Part shown: positions 26,425 to 35,750 of the stretch, in pieces
How positions within the stretch are numbered: position 1 is the stretch's first letter
Layout: each line of letters begins with the position of its first letter
Assembly (NCBI GenBank): GCA_027459485.1
Contig: DAIDIG010000004.1
Span: 186,001-250,000 of the forward strand
Length of the DNA: 64,000 nt
Direction of reading: 5' to 3'
From: Bdellovibrionales bacterium
Lineage (GTDB): Bacteria > Bdellovibrionota > Bdellovibrionia > Bdellovibrionales > UBA1609
Made by a program: the position numbers and the translations under genes
Notes under the pieces: generated by a model
Told to the model about the DNA's origin: nothing
Database searches by the model: none
Seen by the model: the letters and a program-made list of their open reading frames with translations, nothing else

Positions 26425-29121
26425 ATGAAGAGCGCGGATATTCGAAATCTTTTTTTGTCCTATTTTGAAAAAAACAGCCACCGGATTGTGCCGAGCTCGC
26501 GCCTCGTGCCTGAAGGCGATCCGACTCTTTTGTTCTCAAACGCCGGGATGAACCAATTCAAAAACGTTTTTTTAGGTCTCGAAGCGCGCGATTACAAACG
26601 CGCCACCAGTTCGCAGAAATGCGTACGGGCTGGCGGCAAGCACAACGACCTTGAAAACGTCGGCTTTACGGCTCGCCACCACACTTTTTTTGAAATGCTC
26701 GGCAATTTTTCGTTCGGCGATTATTTTAAAAAAGACGCCATTCATTTTGCCTGGGAACTCTCCACTAAAGAATACGGCCTCGACAAATCGCGATTGTACG
26801 TCACGGTCTTTCAAGACGACGACGAAGCGGCGGATATTTGGCACAAACAAGAGGGCGTGCCACGCGATCGAATTTTTCGTTTCGGCGAAAAAGACAATTT
26901 CTGGCGGATGGGTGCGTCCGGCCCATGCGGGCCGTGTTCGGAGCTTTTTTATGATTTTGACCCGAGCGGGAAAGCAAGCCCGTACGATGAAATCAAAGCT
27001 GGCACCGATCGCGTTGTCGAATTTTGGAACCTCGTCTTTATGCAGTTCAATGAAACCGAGGATGGCCAGCGCACGTCGCTCCCCAAACCGTCGGTTGATA
27101 CCGGATCGGGTCTCGAGCGAGTCGCCACGATTTTACAGGGCAAAACATCGAACTATGACAACGATTTGTTTCAATCGCTCATCGGAGCCGTCGAAAAAAT
27201 AACGGGTCTTGAATACGCCCGCGGCTCTAAACAAATCGCAAAAGAAGTTGAAGCTCGCAACGTAGCCATGCGCGTGCTTGCGGATCACGCCCGTGCTTCG
27301 GCGTTTCTGGTAGCCGACGGAGTCTTGCCTTCAAATGAAGGCCGTGGCTATGTGCTTCGGCGGATCATGCGGCGCGCTCTACGCTATGGCCGCAATCTTT
27401 CAGACGATAAACCCATTTTACCCGGCGTGGTTGAGCGCGTAATTGAAGAAATGGGCGATGCATACCCTGAGCTCCGCGAGCGGCGCAACCACGTTTTGAC
27501 AACCGTTCGCGACGAAGAAAAGCGATTTTTTGCAACCCTCGACCAGGGCATTCAGATTCTCGAAGCCGAATTTCGCGAAATGGAAAAACACGGTAACAAA
27601 ACCGTGAATGGCCGTTTCGTGTTTAAACTGTACGACACATTCGGCTTTCCGTCCGATTTGACGGCTCTCATGGCCCGCGAGCGCGGCTATCAAATTGATG
27701 AAAAAACATTCGACCAACATTTGGCCGAAGCGCGTGAGGTCGCCCGCGCGTCGTGGAAGGGCAAGGGCCTCTCCACCAGCGAAGCCTATTTGATTAAATC
27801 GACTCAAGCGGTCGCGAAAAAATCGGGGCCGACGCAATTCACCGGATATCACGGAGTCGTCAGCGACAAAGGCCAGGTGATTTTTCTCTCAGAGGGCGCT
27901 CAACACGTCGCTGCGCTCACCCGCGATCAAAGCGGCGTGATAGCTCTTGATCGCACGTGTTTTTATGCTGAAAGCGGCGGTCAAGTGGGCGACATTGGTC
28001 AAATTGTTGGCGCCCACGGCGTGGCCGAAGTTCTCGACACGACGAAACTCAATGATGTGTATCTCCATCACGTGCGCGTGGTGGATGGCGAAATCCTCAT
28101 GGGTGAACCCGTCCAAACGAGTGTGGATGCGACAAAACGCGCGGCGACCGCAAACAATCACTCGGCCACTCACCTTTTGCACGCGGCGCTTCGAAACATT
28201 CTCGGTACTCACGTGTCGCAGGCCGGTTCGCTAGTGGCGCCCGATAAACTCCGCTTCGATTTCACGCACAATCGGCCCATCAGCGCCGCGGACATCGACG
28301 CTATTGAGGCGATGGTGAACACCGAGATTGCTCGCGCACATATCGTTGAAACAACGATCATGTCGCCGAAAGATGCGATGGCGGCCGGTGCGATGGCTTT
28401 GTTCGGTGAAAAATACGGCGATCAGGTTCGGGTTCTTAAGATGGGTGATTTCAGCATGGAGCTCTGTGGCGGCACTCATGTCGACAACACGGCGCAAATC
28501 CGTTTTTTCAAAATCGTGAGCGAAAGCGGTGTCTCATCAGGAGTACGCCGAATCGAAGCGATCACCGGTGAAACGGCGGCTCGTTTTCTATTGAAAAATG
28601 CCCGCGAAAACATCGAAGCGCGTGGGGCTTGTGGGCTTCACGAGAACTGGCAACAGTTCATGCAATCGGATGCGCGAGTGGCGCTTTGGATCGAGCGCGC
28701 TAAAGACGAGAAAAAAGCGCTTGAGCGTGAGATTCAATCGCTAAAAGGCTCCAAGATAAACGTCGACGAATTATTGACCGGCGCCACTTCGTTCACTGTA
28801 GGTGGAACCAACGGCCGATTCATTTTCGCCGACCTTGAAATGAACGACCGCGACCTTCTCACGCAAATTTCAGATCGTTTGCGCGACAAAATACAATCCG
28901 GAGTAGTGGTTCTCGTAGGCCGCGGAGAAGGTTCGCATCCGATTATCGTAAGCGTGACGAAAAACCTGGTACCGGCGCTGAATGCCGGCAAAATTCTCGG
29001 CGCTGTTGCCGCCGCGATGGGTGGCAAAGGTGGCGGTCGACCCGATTTCGCTCAAGGCGCGGGCCGTGACTTGACCAAGATCAGCGAAGCTCGTGCCGCC
29101 GCCCAACCATTTTTAAAATGA
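26425..29121 (+). CDS. alaS: Alanyl-tRNA synthetase
   Basis: Charges tRNA-Ala and edits mis-charged Ser/Gly. At 898 residues it has the full architecture: class II catalytic core at the N-terminus (LFSNAGMNQFKNVFLG, ARHHTFFEMLGNFSFGDYFK), tRNA-recognition region, editing domain with zinc ligands HSATHLLHAAL and CGGTHVDNTAQI, and the C-Ala oligomerisation domain ending SEARAAAQPFLK. It is preceded by the PilT/PilU gene on the same strand with a 18-base gap. Recognition is firm. Confidence 0.98.
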   Translation: MKSADIRNLFLSYFEKNSHRIVPSSRLVPEGDPTLLFSNAGMNQFKNVFLGLEARDYKRATSSQKCVRAGGKHNDLENVGFTARHHTFFEMLGNFSFGDYFKKDAIHFAWELSTKEYGLDKSRLYVTVFQDDDEAADIWHKQEGVPRDRIFRFGEKDNFWRMGASGPCGPCSELFYDFDPSGKASPYDEIKAGTDRVVEFWNLVFMQFNETEDGQRTSLPKPSVDTGSGLERVATILQGKTSNYDNDLFQSLIGAVEKITGLEYARGSKQIAKEVEARNVAMRVLADHARASAFLVADGVLPSNEGRGYVLRRIMRRALRYGRNLSDDKPILPGVVERVIEEMGDAYPELRERRNHVLTTVRDEEKRFFATLDQGIQILEAEFREMEKHGNKTVNGRFVFKLYDTFGFPSDLTALMARERGYQIDEKTFDQHLAEAREVARASWKGKGLSTSEAYLIKSTQAVAKKSGPTQFTGYHGVVSDKGQVIFLSEGAQHVAALTRDQSGVIALDRTCFYAESGGQVGDIGQIVGAHGVAEVLDTTKLNDVYLHHVRVVDGEILMGEPVQTSVDATKRAATANNHSATHLLHAALRNILGTHVSQAGSLVAPDKLRFDFTHNRPISAADIDAIEAMVNTEIARAHIVETTIMSPKDAMAAGAMALFGEKYGDQVRVLKMGDFSMELCGGTHVDNTAQIRFFKIVSESGVSSGVRRIEAITGETAARFLLKNARENIEARGACGLHENWQQFMQSDARVALWIERAKDEKKALEREIQSLKGSKINVDELLTGATSFTVGGTNGRFIFADLEMNDRDLLTQISDRLRDKIQSGVVVLVGRGEGSHPIIVSVTKNLVPALNAGKILGAVAAAMGGKGGGRPDFAQGAGRDLTKISEARAAAQPFLK

Positions 29122-29304
29122 TTCATCGGGATCTCCACGGCACTCACCAGGTATTGGGAGCTGGCCGATCGTCCTGACCTTAACGAAATATAGTTTGTGC
29201 TCGCTCGCAAAATACTCAACCCTAGTACAGGGGCTAAGTTCGACACATAAAATTCACAGCAGCGGCAGCGATACTATGCTGACGCGCTGCCAGAAGGGAA
29301 TTTC

Positions 29305-29775
29305 ATGGAGCCGATGCAAAATTTCACACGGATGTTTGTGTACTCACTTCTCACGGTCAGCATCTTTGCTGGCATCTCGACCGGCGCACTCGCGGTGACC
29401 ACACCCAATCCGCAACTGACGCCAGGTTCGCTCTGCTCAGCAAACGATCCGAATTTTAGCGGCTATGTGGACCCTGAACACATTGCACGGTGTGCACGAA
29501 ACGTCAGCGATCAAGAAAAGATGCAGGTTGCGGCAGAATACGGCGGCATTCCACAATCAGAATGGCGAAACTACGAATTTGATCACTTGTACCCGCTTTG
29601 TGCCGGCGGTTCTGACAACATTGACAATATCTGGCCGCAACCAATCGACGAGGCGAAACAAAAAGATCGCATCGAAGACGAAGTTTGCGCCGGCATGCGA
29701 GACGGGAGCATGACGCAATCTCAAGCAATCGCACACATCAGCGCGTTTTTTTCGACGCCACCATCAGCCCCATAA
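29305..29775 (+). CDS. Secreted HNH-like nuclease family protein
   Basis: A 156-residue exported protein. Residues 1-30 are a signal peptide ending GALA. The central motif YEFDHLYPLCAGGSDNIDNI (90-109) continues WPQP; D93-H94 and N108 match the D-H...N core of a family of small secreted HNH-type proteins. The C-terminal helix has paired Cys (EVCAGMRDGSM). GAAGGGA precedes the ATG. A secreted nuclease would suit a predatory or scavenging bacterium digesting extracellular DNA. The family is from memory; catalytic activity is an inference. Confidence 0.7.
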   Translation: MEPMQNFTRMFVYSLLTVSIFAGISTGALAVTTPNPQLTPGSLCSANDPNFSGYVDPEHIARCARNVSDQEKMQVAAEYGGIPQSEWRNYEFDHLYPLCAGGSDNIDNIWPQPIDEAKQKDRIEDEVCAGMRDGSMTQSQAIAHISAFFSTPPSAP

Positions 29776-30715
29776 GCTCGAACATTGTATCCATCGCCGC
29801 GAGTGCGGTGATGTCGGCGTGATCGTACGGCGGCGAAACTTCAACGATGTCGGCACCTACCAGCCGGCGGATTTTTAATGCACGCAAAATGCGTTGTGTT
29901 TCGTAGGTCGTGAGACCGCCGGGTACGGGAGTGCCCGTGCCGGGCGCGTAGGCTGGGTCCAAACAGTCGACGTCAAAAGAAATGTAAGTGGGCGGACATT
30001 TCGCATCGTCGAAGCGAGGCAGCCTTTCGATAAATTTCTCAAGCCCCTCCACGCGAATGTCATCCACCGTGGTCGATTGAATTTTGTATTTTCGTGAAAT
30101 CGCCAAATCTTCGTCGCTGACGAGTGGCCCGCGCAGTCCGATTTGCAAAGTGCTCTTGGGGTCGATTAATTTTTCTTCAAGCGCGTGACGCGCGAAGGTA
30201 CCGTGGTGATATTCGCAGTCCCACGCCGCCGGATAAGTATCAAGATGCGCGTCGAAATGAATGAGCGACAAAACCCCATGTTTCTTATGCAGAGCACGTA
30301 AAATGGGGAGCGTGGTCGAATGATCGCCGCCGACAGCAATGAAACGTTTGCTAAGCTTCATCAGCTCGCCGAAGAATTTTTCGATTCTAGCGTAGGTCAT
30401 TTTTTGATCGACCGGGACCGTCGGGCAATCGCCGATGTCGGCAAATTTGAGGTTGGGCCAAAGCGTCTCGCCACGCGCCCAGTTGTACCCGCGCCCGAGT
30501 GAAGTCGCTTGTCTAACGTGTGCGGGGGCAAAACGCGCGCCGCTTCGATAGCTTGTGCCGCCGTCGTAGGGCACGCCAACAAGACCGACATCATAATCGG
30601 CGTCTTTTGAGACATGCGGTAAACGAAAAAAAGTTTTGATCGCCGAAAACCGGGGGAATTCTCGCCCGCTGATCGGCTCATATTTAATCGCATCGTTTTT
30701 TATAGACTCTTTCAT
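29738..30715 (-). CDS. Agmatinase/arginase (ureohydrolase) family enzyme
   Basis: Hydrolyses a guanidino group to urea; agmatine is the likeliest substrate. The 325-residue product keeps all metal motifs: VGGDHSTTLPILRAL, FDAHLDTYPAAWD and SFDVDCLDPAYAPGTGTP, with the Mn-binding Asp and His residues intact. GARFAPAHVRQAT and PVPGGLTTYETQRILRAL are also family features. GAGG precedes the ATG. Its 3' end overlaps the 3' end of the convergent HNH-like gene by 38 bases. I cannot separate agmatinase from related guanidino-acid hydrolases by eye. Confidence 0.88.
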   Translation of the reverse strand: MKESIKNDAIKYEPISGREFPRFSAIKTFFRLPHVSKDADYDVGLVGVPYDGGTSYRSGARFAPAHVRQATSLGRGYNWARGETLWPNLKFADIGDCPTVPVDQKMTYARIEKFFGELMKLSKRFIAVGGDHSTTLPILRALHKKHGVLSLIHFDAHLDTYPAAWDCEYHHGTFARHALEEKLIDPKSTLQIGLRGPLVSDEDLAISRKYKIQSTTVDDIRVEGLEKFIERLPRFDDAKCPPTYISFDVDCLDPAYAPGTGTPVPGGLTTYETQRILRALKIRRLVGADIVEVSPPYDHADITALAAMDTMFELMGLMVASKKTR

Positions 30716-30735
30716 ATTTGCCTCATGTTAACGGT

Positions 30736-31251
30736 CTAGAATTTTCCATGCTGGTCGCCACAACGCCAAACCAGTTTTGAGTTTGCAACCTTTAATTGAG
30801 TGTGAGTCGCCGGGTCATACAAAAACTGACCCGCTGCCAGTTGCTTGCGGTTTTGCACAGGCACATCGAGATCCTTTATGAGCTGCCCCTTGCGCCACTC
30901 ATAAAGCAACCATTTACGCGATTGAATTCCAGTTTGCGGGTCGGGGGTCGCCCACAAGTTGATTTCTATAAAGCGGCGAACACCGAAGCTGATCAGGCGC
31001 ACCCGACGCCAAGTCACTAAATCACCGGCGTATGGCAACGTCACAGTGTCGCGACTGCGACCGTCATTGGCTAAAACCTTGTCTTGCCAAACTTGCAATC
31101 GAAAGGACCGCTCGCGCAATTGACAATCTTTTTCTTGTAACCATTTGCGTGAACAGTTGGACATTCTCGTTATAGCCGTGGCGCGAAAAGCCACACACGA
31201 TAGAGTTATCGCTAACATTATCTTGACCAGACTTTGGCTTTCAGCTTTCAT
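30736..31251 (-). CDS. Secreted protein of unknown function
   Basis: A 171-residue exported protein. The signal peptide is MLAITLSCVAFRATA (about residues 10-26). Features: CSRKWLQEKDCQLRERS with a Cys pair, and a Cys near the end (RCGDQHGKF). The domain is rich in aromatic residues and predicted beta strands (VTWRRVRLISFGVRRFIEIN). I recognise no family. It lies 20 bases upstream of the agmatinase-family gene on the same strand, and its start was moved to the ATG at 31251. Confidence 0.55.
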   Translation of the reverse strand: MKAESQSLVKIMLAITLSCVAFRATAITRMSNCSRKWLQEKDCQLRERSFRLQVWQDKVLANDGRSRDTVTLPYAGDLVTWRRVRLISFGVRRFIEINLWATPDPQTGIQSRKWLLYEWRKGQLIKDLDVPVQNRKQLAAGQFLYDPATHTQLKVANSKLVWRCGDQHGKF

Positions 31252-31291
31252 CAAAGCTTAAATTAGGCTCTGTCGCGCGAATCAGCAAGCG

Positions 31292-33454
31292 ATGAATATA
31301 CAACAACTGAACACACAAGAACTTTTAGAAAACTGGTACCTCGATCAAAAGCGCGATCTGCCGTGGCGAAAATGCCGCGATCCTTATCGCATTTGGATTT
31401 CCGAAACAATGTTGCAACAAACCACCTGCACGGCGGTCATCCCCTATTTCGAGAGGTTTTTAGAGAGGTTCCCCACGGTCGATAGTTTGGCCGAGGCGCG
31501 GCTTCCGGATGTATTAAGTTTATGGCAAGGTCTCGGTTATTATTCACGGGCCCGTAACCTGCACAAATCTGCAAGAATTCTGGCGAAAAAAATGGAGTTC
31601 CCGCGCTCACATCGCGAATTGATGCAGCTCCCGGGCTTCGGTCCTTACACCGCTCGAGCCGTCAGCAGTCTTGCGTTTTCAGAACCAGTCGGCGTTCTCG
31701 ACGGCAATGTGATTCGCGTTTTGAGCCGCTTTTACAATCTGCGGTGTGAGTGGTGGCGACCGCGCGTGCGAGCTGAACTCCAGACGAAAGTGGATGAATT
31801 CGTGCACAATCGTCCAGTTCATGTACTCAATCAAGCTCTCATGGAGCTCGGCTCTCAAGTGTGCACGTCGCAAAATCCGAGATGTGTCATGTGCCCAATA
31901 GTCAGCCAATGCGAAGCTCGTAAAAAGTCGACCTGGCAGAACCTGCCGCTCAAAAAACCGCGTCGCGCCCGCGAAATGTGGGAGTGGCGCCCACGTGTTG
32001 AAACAAAAGGTTCGCGCGTGCGTCTCGCGACCAACGATTACGCGCCGTTTTTGCGCGGGAGCTGGTTATTGCCCGGGCATGCGCGGCGTCTCAAACGCGC
32101 TCCAAAAACATTCGACTTTCGCCACAGCGTCACCCATTACGACATCTACGTGACGGTCAAACGTAAAGCGGCTCAAACGAAAGTGTCCGATCAAAGCAAG
32201 TGGGTGCCAGCCCAAGATGTGAAGTCGGTCGCGCCCTATTCATTGGTGAAAAAGGCGCTCGTCGCCTGCGGGCTCGCGCTCGTTGTTTCAGCCTGCCAAT
32301 CGACAAAGTCGACTTCGACGTCGACTGCCGTTATTTTAGAAAAAGTCGGGCCGTACACCCTACTCAGTCAATTCGGCGTGAACGATGCGCCGAGATTTTC
32401 AGCCGATGGCCGACATCTTTTATACGTGAGCTCAAAGAGGCTTTCTCACTCGAATCCCCAACTTTATGACCGCGATTTAAAAACGAATCTTGAGCACCGA
32501 TTGACGTTTCAAGACGGCGAAATATTTGACGGAATTTACGACCATACCGGCACAGGTATCATTTACTCGAGTAGCACCGATGAGATTAAAGAAAACCCGC
32601 GATACATTACGGATGCGATTAAAAATTTCGCATCGAACACGGCCGCAAATTCGGCGACATTGGCGAGCACACGGGCGTCGACCCCTCACTCGCCGAAAGA
32701 TTTTTGGGGAGATAAACTCCCCCCGACGGATTTATATCATGTCGTGATCGATGGCAGCACCATACAGCGCATGACCAAAGCCTATGAGTTTCACGGCGAG
32801 ATCAGTGCCGACCCGAAGTCGAACGAAATTGTTTATGCCGCCGTGACGGGTGGTCGAACCGAGCTCTTTCGAATGAACGTCAAGAGCCATTCGGAGCAGC
32901 CTTTTTTGAAAACAACCGCCCCGGCGCCGAATGCCGTATCACCTGCGTCAACACCGCCCGTGCCGTCGGATGAATGGCCGCAATATAGCCCGGACGGCAA
33001 ACACGTTGTATGGGTTCGCGCGGTGGCTCCGCAGAAGTCTGAAATTTGGATGGCCGATGCAAACGGTGCGAACGCCCATAAGGTTATCGGCGGCGATGCG
33101 GTTTATTGGACGCCATCATGGAGTCCCTCAAGTGACGCCATTCTCTTCTCGTCGAATCGAACAACGCCTTTGGTTTTTGAACTTTACGCTTTGAAGTCGG
33201 ACGGAACGTGCATTCAACAGCTCACGAAAAATTCAGACTTGGGTAAAAAAAACTTTCGTCTCTGGCAGGCTGAAGTTTCGCCTGATCTAAATGAGATTGT
33301 GTTTACATCCGATATCAGCGGTGAGCCGCAAATCTATAAGTGGCAGTTCAATGACGACACACGCGCACTCATTACGCATCCCACGTGTTCGCCAACAGCC
33401 TGCGCCAAACCGCCTTGCGCGACTCCGTCGCCCGCTGTACCATTGAGCAAGTGA
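31292..33454 (+). CDS. mutY: MutY adenine glycosylase in frame with a TolB-like lipoprotein (fused or overlapping genes)
   Basis: A single open frame of 720 residues that reads as two different proteins. Residues 1-210 are MutY, which removes A opposite 8-oxoG: catalytic Glu38 in SETMLQQT, HhH LPGFGPYTA at 113-121, Asp137 in VLDGNVIRVLSR, and the FeS cluster C191-x6-C198-x2-C201-x5-C207. Residues 220-318 are the NUDIX-like mismatch-recognition domain. From residue 319 comes a lipoprotein signal (VKKALVACGLALVVSAC, lipobox Cys335) followed by a beta-propeller region with PD40/TolB repeats (APRFSADGRHLLYVSSKR; WPQYSPDGKHVVWVRA). No stop separates them. GTG at 32246 could be a second start, though no ribosome site is visible. 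Confidence 0.85.
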   Translation: MNIQQLNTQELLENWYLDQKRDLPWRKCRDPYRIWISETMLQQTTCTAVIPYFERFLERFPTVDSLAEARLPDVLSLWQGLGYYSRARNLHKSARILAKKMEFPRSHRELMQLPGFGPYTARAVSSLAFSEPVGVLDGNVIRVLSRFYNLRCEWWRPRVRAELQTKVDEFVHNRPVHVLNQALMELGSQVCTSQNPRCVMCPIVSQCEARKKSTWQNLPLKKPRRAREMWEWRPRVETKGSRVRLATNDYAPFLRGSWLLPGHARRLKRAPKTFDFRHSVTHYDIYVTVKRKAAQTKVSDQSKWVPAQDVKSVAPYSLVKKALVACGLALVVSACQSTKSTSTSTAVILEKVGPYTLLSQFGVNDAPRFSADGRHLLYVSSKRLSHSNPQLYDRDLKTNLEHRLTFQDGEIFDGIYDHTGTGIIYSSSTDEIKENPRYITDAIKNFASNTAANSATLASTRASTPHSPKDFWGDKLPPTDLYHVVIDGSTIQRMTKAYEFHGEISADPKSNEIVYAAVTGGRTELFRMNVKSHSEQPFLKTTAPAPNAVSPASTPPVPSDEWPQYSPDGKHVVWVRAVAPQKSEIWMADANGANAHKVIGGDAVYWTPSWSPSSDAILFSSNRTTPLVFELYALKSDGTCIQQLTKNSDLGKKNFRLWQAEVSPDLNEIVFTSDISGEPQIYKWQFNDDTRALITHPTCSPTACAKPPCATPSPAVPLSK
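32246..33454 (+). CDS. Internal candidate gene: TolB-like beta-propeller lipoprotein
   Basis: Candidate separate gene inside the fused frame, starting at GTG 32246 (codon 319) and sharing its stop. It would give a 402-residue outer-membrane or periplasmic lipoprotein. The signal is a positively charged KK, hydrophobic core ALVACGLALVV and lipobox VSAC at residues 14-17. Downstream, at least four WD40/PD40-like repeats (SADGRHLLYVS, SPDGKHVVWVRA, SPSSDAILFSSNR) are separated by Ala/Thr/Pro-rich linkers. TolB-type propellers usually bind peptides or proteins in the periplasm. If no internal start is used, this part is only the tail of MutY. Confidence 0.55.
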   Translation: MKKALVACGLALVVSACQSTKSTSTSTAVILEKVGPYTLLSQFGVNDAPRFSADGRHLLYVSSKRLSHSNPQLYDRDLKTNLEHRLTFQDGEIFDGIYDHTGTGIIYSSSTDEIKENPRYITDAIKNFASNTAANSATLASTRASTPHSPKDFWGDKLPPTDLYHVVIDGSTIQRMTKAYEFHGEISADPKSNEIVYAAVTGGRTELFRMNVKSHSEQPFLKTTAPAPNAVSPASTPPVPSDEWPQYSPDGKHVVWVRAVAPQKSEIWMADANGANAHKVIGGDAVYWTPSWSPSSDAILFSSNRTTPLVFELYALKSDGTCIQQLTKNSDLGKKNFRLWQAEVSPDLNEIVFTSDISGEPQIYKWQFNDDTRALITHPTCSPTACAKPPCATPSPAVPLSK

Positions 33455-33987
33455 AAAATGTCATTGTTGCACTTCTACTGTTCACATCACCGGCCGGGCT
33501 CGTGGCCGCACCGATGCCTCTCACCTCAACTTCGCTTTTTATTTCTGCCAAGCAGGGCCTTTTTCACTCGCCTCTCGGATTTAGCATCGATGCCGGCCGC
33601 ACGAATTGGCAGCTTGAGCCCAAACCAAAAAACAACCATTTTATCGAGACAATTTATAAGGCGCCCGCAGGTTCGGGGTCGGAGGCAATACTGACCGTGC
33701 GCTCCGACAAAGTAAATGGACAAGTGGATGCTTCCCAATACGCAAAACGGTGGCTGAGCGATTACCCGCGCTTTGGTTTCGAAGTTCTCGACGCAAAAAA
33801 GGTGAAGGTCGACGGACAAATGGCCTATCTCATCGATCTTGTGAGTCACGAAAGCTCGAAACAGCTTCGCCAAGTTTTGTTCGTCCGGGGCGACGATGCA
33901 GTCACACTCACCTGTCGCGATAAAATTCAAGACTTCGCAAAAACGCTGAAATCATGCGACCAGATTATTCGCACGTTTCATTGGTGA
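33451..33987 (+). CDS. Secreted protein of unknown function
   Basis: A 178-residue exported protein. It begins at a GTG that overlaps the preceding stop by four bases (GTGA), so it is co-translated with the MutY/TolB-like frame. The signal peptide is VALLLFTSPAGLVAAP (ending about residue 22). The mature domain is a single alpha/beta fold with LEPKPKNNHFIETIYKAP and VDGQMAYLIDLVSHESSKQL, ending with a Cys pair. Its layout resembles PsbP/DcrB-like lipid-or-protein-binding domains, but I cannot name a family. Confidence 0.65.
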   Translation: MKNVIVALLLFTSPAGLVAAPMPLTSTSLFISAKQGLFHSPLGFSIDAGRTNWQLEPKPKNNHFIETIYKAPAGSGSEAILTVRSDKVNGQVDASQYAKRWLSDYPRFGFEVLDAKKVKVDGQMAYLIDLVSHESSKQLRQVLFVRGDDAVTLTCRDKIQDFAKTLKSCDQIIRTFHW

Positions 33988-33994
33988 GCTGCAC

Positions 33995-35725
33995 TCAACC
34001 GAAGATTCGCTTCAGAAACCCTTTTACCTTACCCACGACACTTGCGTTCGAGGCGGACATCGAAGGTGACGTCGAACTCGGCCCGCTATTTGAATGCCCG
34101 CTATGTTGGGGGCGCTGAAATCGTTGGCGACCTTGACCGTTTTCTTGTCGGGCAGGACCGGGCTGGCGACCATCCAACTGAGGACGATGTTTAAACCCTC
34201 GTTTCGGATGGCGATGTTGCGAATGACGATCGGGCCGCTGTTCAGGGCGTTGATCGCCTCGCGGTTCGCGCGGTTGATTAGCATCATGCTGGCGAGCCTG
34301 ATCGTAACGTTGATCTGGGCGACCGCGCTCACTGCGCTGGCCTTGTTCGTTGCGTGGCCCGTGTTCGTGGCGCGGACCTTGATGACCGCGCGCTTCGCGA
34401 CGGGGGCCTGGGCCTCTGCCGCCTTCGCGAGGTTTCCGATAATCGCGCGGGCCACGCGAAAATCCCCCGCCGCCGCCTTGAGCCGCGTGCTGCGGTCGAT
34501 GCGATGATTCATGAACATATGGTTTAAATTCTTTTACGACGTCGGCTTCGTCCACCCAACCGATTGTCACTTTGTGACCGAGATACGATTCAATCCGCTG
34601 TAGAGCCTCAACGTCACGATCGCTCACGAGGCTAAATGCGCGACCTTCAGCCCCCGCGCGGCCCGTGCGGCCGATTCGATGAACGTAGTTTTCTGGGTCG
34701 TCGGGCAGTTCGTAGTTGATGACCAAATCCACGCCGCGAATGTCGAGTCCTCGCGCGGCCAGATCGGTTGCAACGAGCACGTTGCGGTCGTTGCTCGTGT
34801 CTTTGAACATCTCCATAATTCGCGTGCGCTGAGCTTGTGAAATGAGACTCGAAATGCCGAGCGCGGGCACTCCGTTCGCCGAAAGAAACTTCGCAACACG
34901 CTCGATATTGTGTTTGAAATTGCTGAATACGATCACTTGCCGGGGCTGATGTTTTTGGATGAGCGACAAAAGTATTTGCGGCTTTTCATTTTGCCCGACG
35001 TGAAAGATCTCATCCACGACATTTTCAGCCTTGGCCTGGTCGCGGCTCACGTTCACTTCGACCGGGTTCGCCCCGAATTCATAGGCGGTGTTGAGAACAT
35101 CAAAATTAAGCGTGGCGCTATAGACAAGAAATTGGCGCTCCTGCGGGATACGGCGCAGAATATATTTCATGTCGTCTTTAAAGCCCATATCGAACATGCG
35201 ATCGGCTTCATCGAAGACGACGGCGCGGACTTGGTTCAGATCGACCAAATGTTCTTTGTAAAGATCAATGAGCCGCCCGGGGGTGGCGACGATAAATTCA
35301 ACGCCCGATTTCAGCGCCGCCTTTTGCGCTTCGTAACCCGTGCCGCCGTAAATCGAGGCGGCGCGCAGTTGCGAACGCTTACCAAGTTTGGCGGCATTTT
35401 CGCAAACTTGCTCCGCCAGCTCGCGAGTTGGCACAAGAACCAAAATAAAGTTGGATTTTCGCCAGTTCTTGAACAACGGCCGGTTTGGCTTTTCTTCGGC
35501 CGGCTGGTCGGGGTTTACCGGTTCGCGCGAGCGTACGATTCGATCCATCAACGGGAGCAAAAACGCCGCCGTTTTACCGGTGCCGGTTTGCGCAAGCCCG
35601 GCGACATCGCGGCCTTCTAAAATATGCGGGATTGACGTTTCTTGAATGGGTGTGCAGTCGACGAACCCGAGTTCGTCAATGCCCGCCTGGACAGACGGGT
35701 GCAGAGCAAATTCTGTAAACTTCAC
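33995..35725 (-). CDS. DEAD-box RNA helicase (RhlE/RhlB type) with long basic tail
   Basis: ATP-dependent RNA unwinding. All helicase motifs are in place within residues 1-380: Q motif CTPIQ, Walker A AQTGTGKT, PTRELAEQV, DEAD in VFDEADRMFDMGF, SAT, and the C-terminal DLAARGLDI and HRIGRTGRAG. Residues ~385-560 are Gly/Arg/Gln/His-rich and disordered, likely an RNA-binding tail, ending with an amphipathic VVGKVKGFLKRIFG. The GTG at 35725 preceded by AAAGGAAAC is the best start; an ATG at 35743 is an alternative. Substrate RNA unknown. Confidence 0.95.
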   Translation of the reverse strand: MKFTEFALHPSVQAGIDELGFVDCTPIQETSIPHILEGRDVAGLAQTGTGKTAAFLLPLMDRIVRSREPVNPDQPAEEKPNRPLFKNWRKSNFILVLVPTRELAEQVCENAAKLGKRSQLRAASIYGGTGYEAQKAALKSGVEFIVATPGRLIDLYKEHLVDLNQVRAVVFDEADRMFDMGFKDDMKYILRRIPQERQFLVYSATLNFDVLNTAYEFGANPVEVNVSRDQAKAENVVDEIFHVGQNEKPQILLSLIQKHQPRQVIVFSNFKHNIERVAKFLSANGVPALGISSLISQAQRTRIMEMFKDTSNDRNVLVATDLAARGLDIRGVDLVINYELPDDPENYVHRIGRTGRAGAEGRAFSLVSDRDVEALQRIESYLGHKVTIGWVDEADVVKEFKPYVHESSHRPQHAAQGGGGGFSRGPRDYRKPREGGRGPGPRREARGHQGPRHEHGPRNEQGQRSERGRPDQRYDQARQHDANQPREPRGDQRPEQRPDRHSQHRHPKRGFKHRPQLDGRQPGPARQENGQGRQRFQRPQHSGHSNSGPSSTSPSMSASNASVVGKVKGFLKRIFG

Positions 35726-35750
35726 GTTTCCTTTCCAACCCAAAAATCAA

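Noticed and set aside
34094..34507. Plus-strand open frame antisense to the helicase tail
   Set aside because: Arises from the Gly/Arg/Gln-rich low-complexity region of the helicase.
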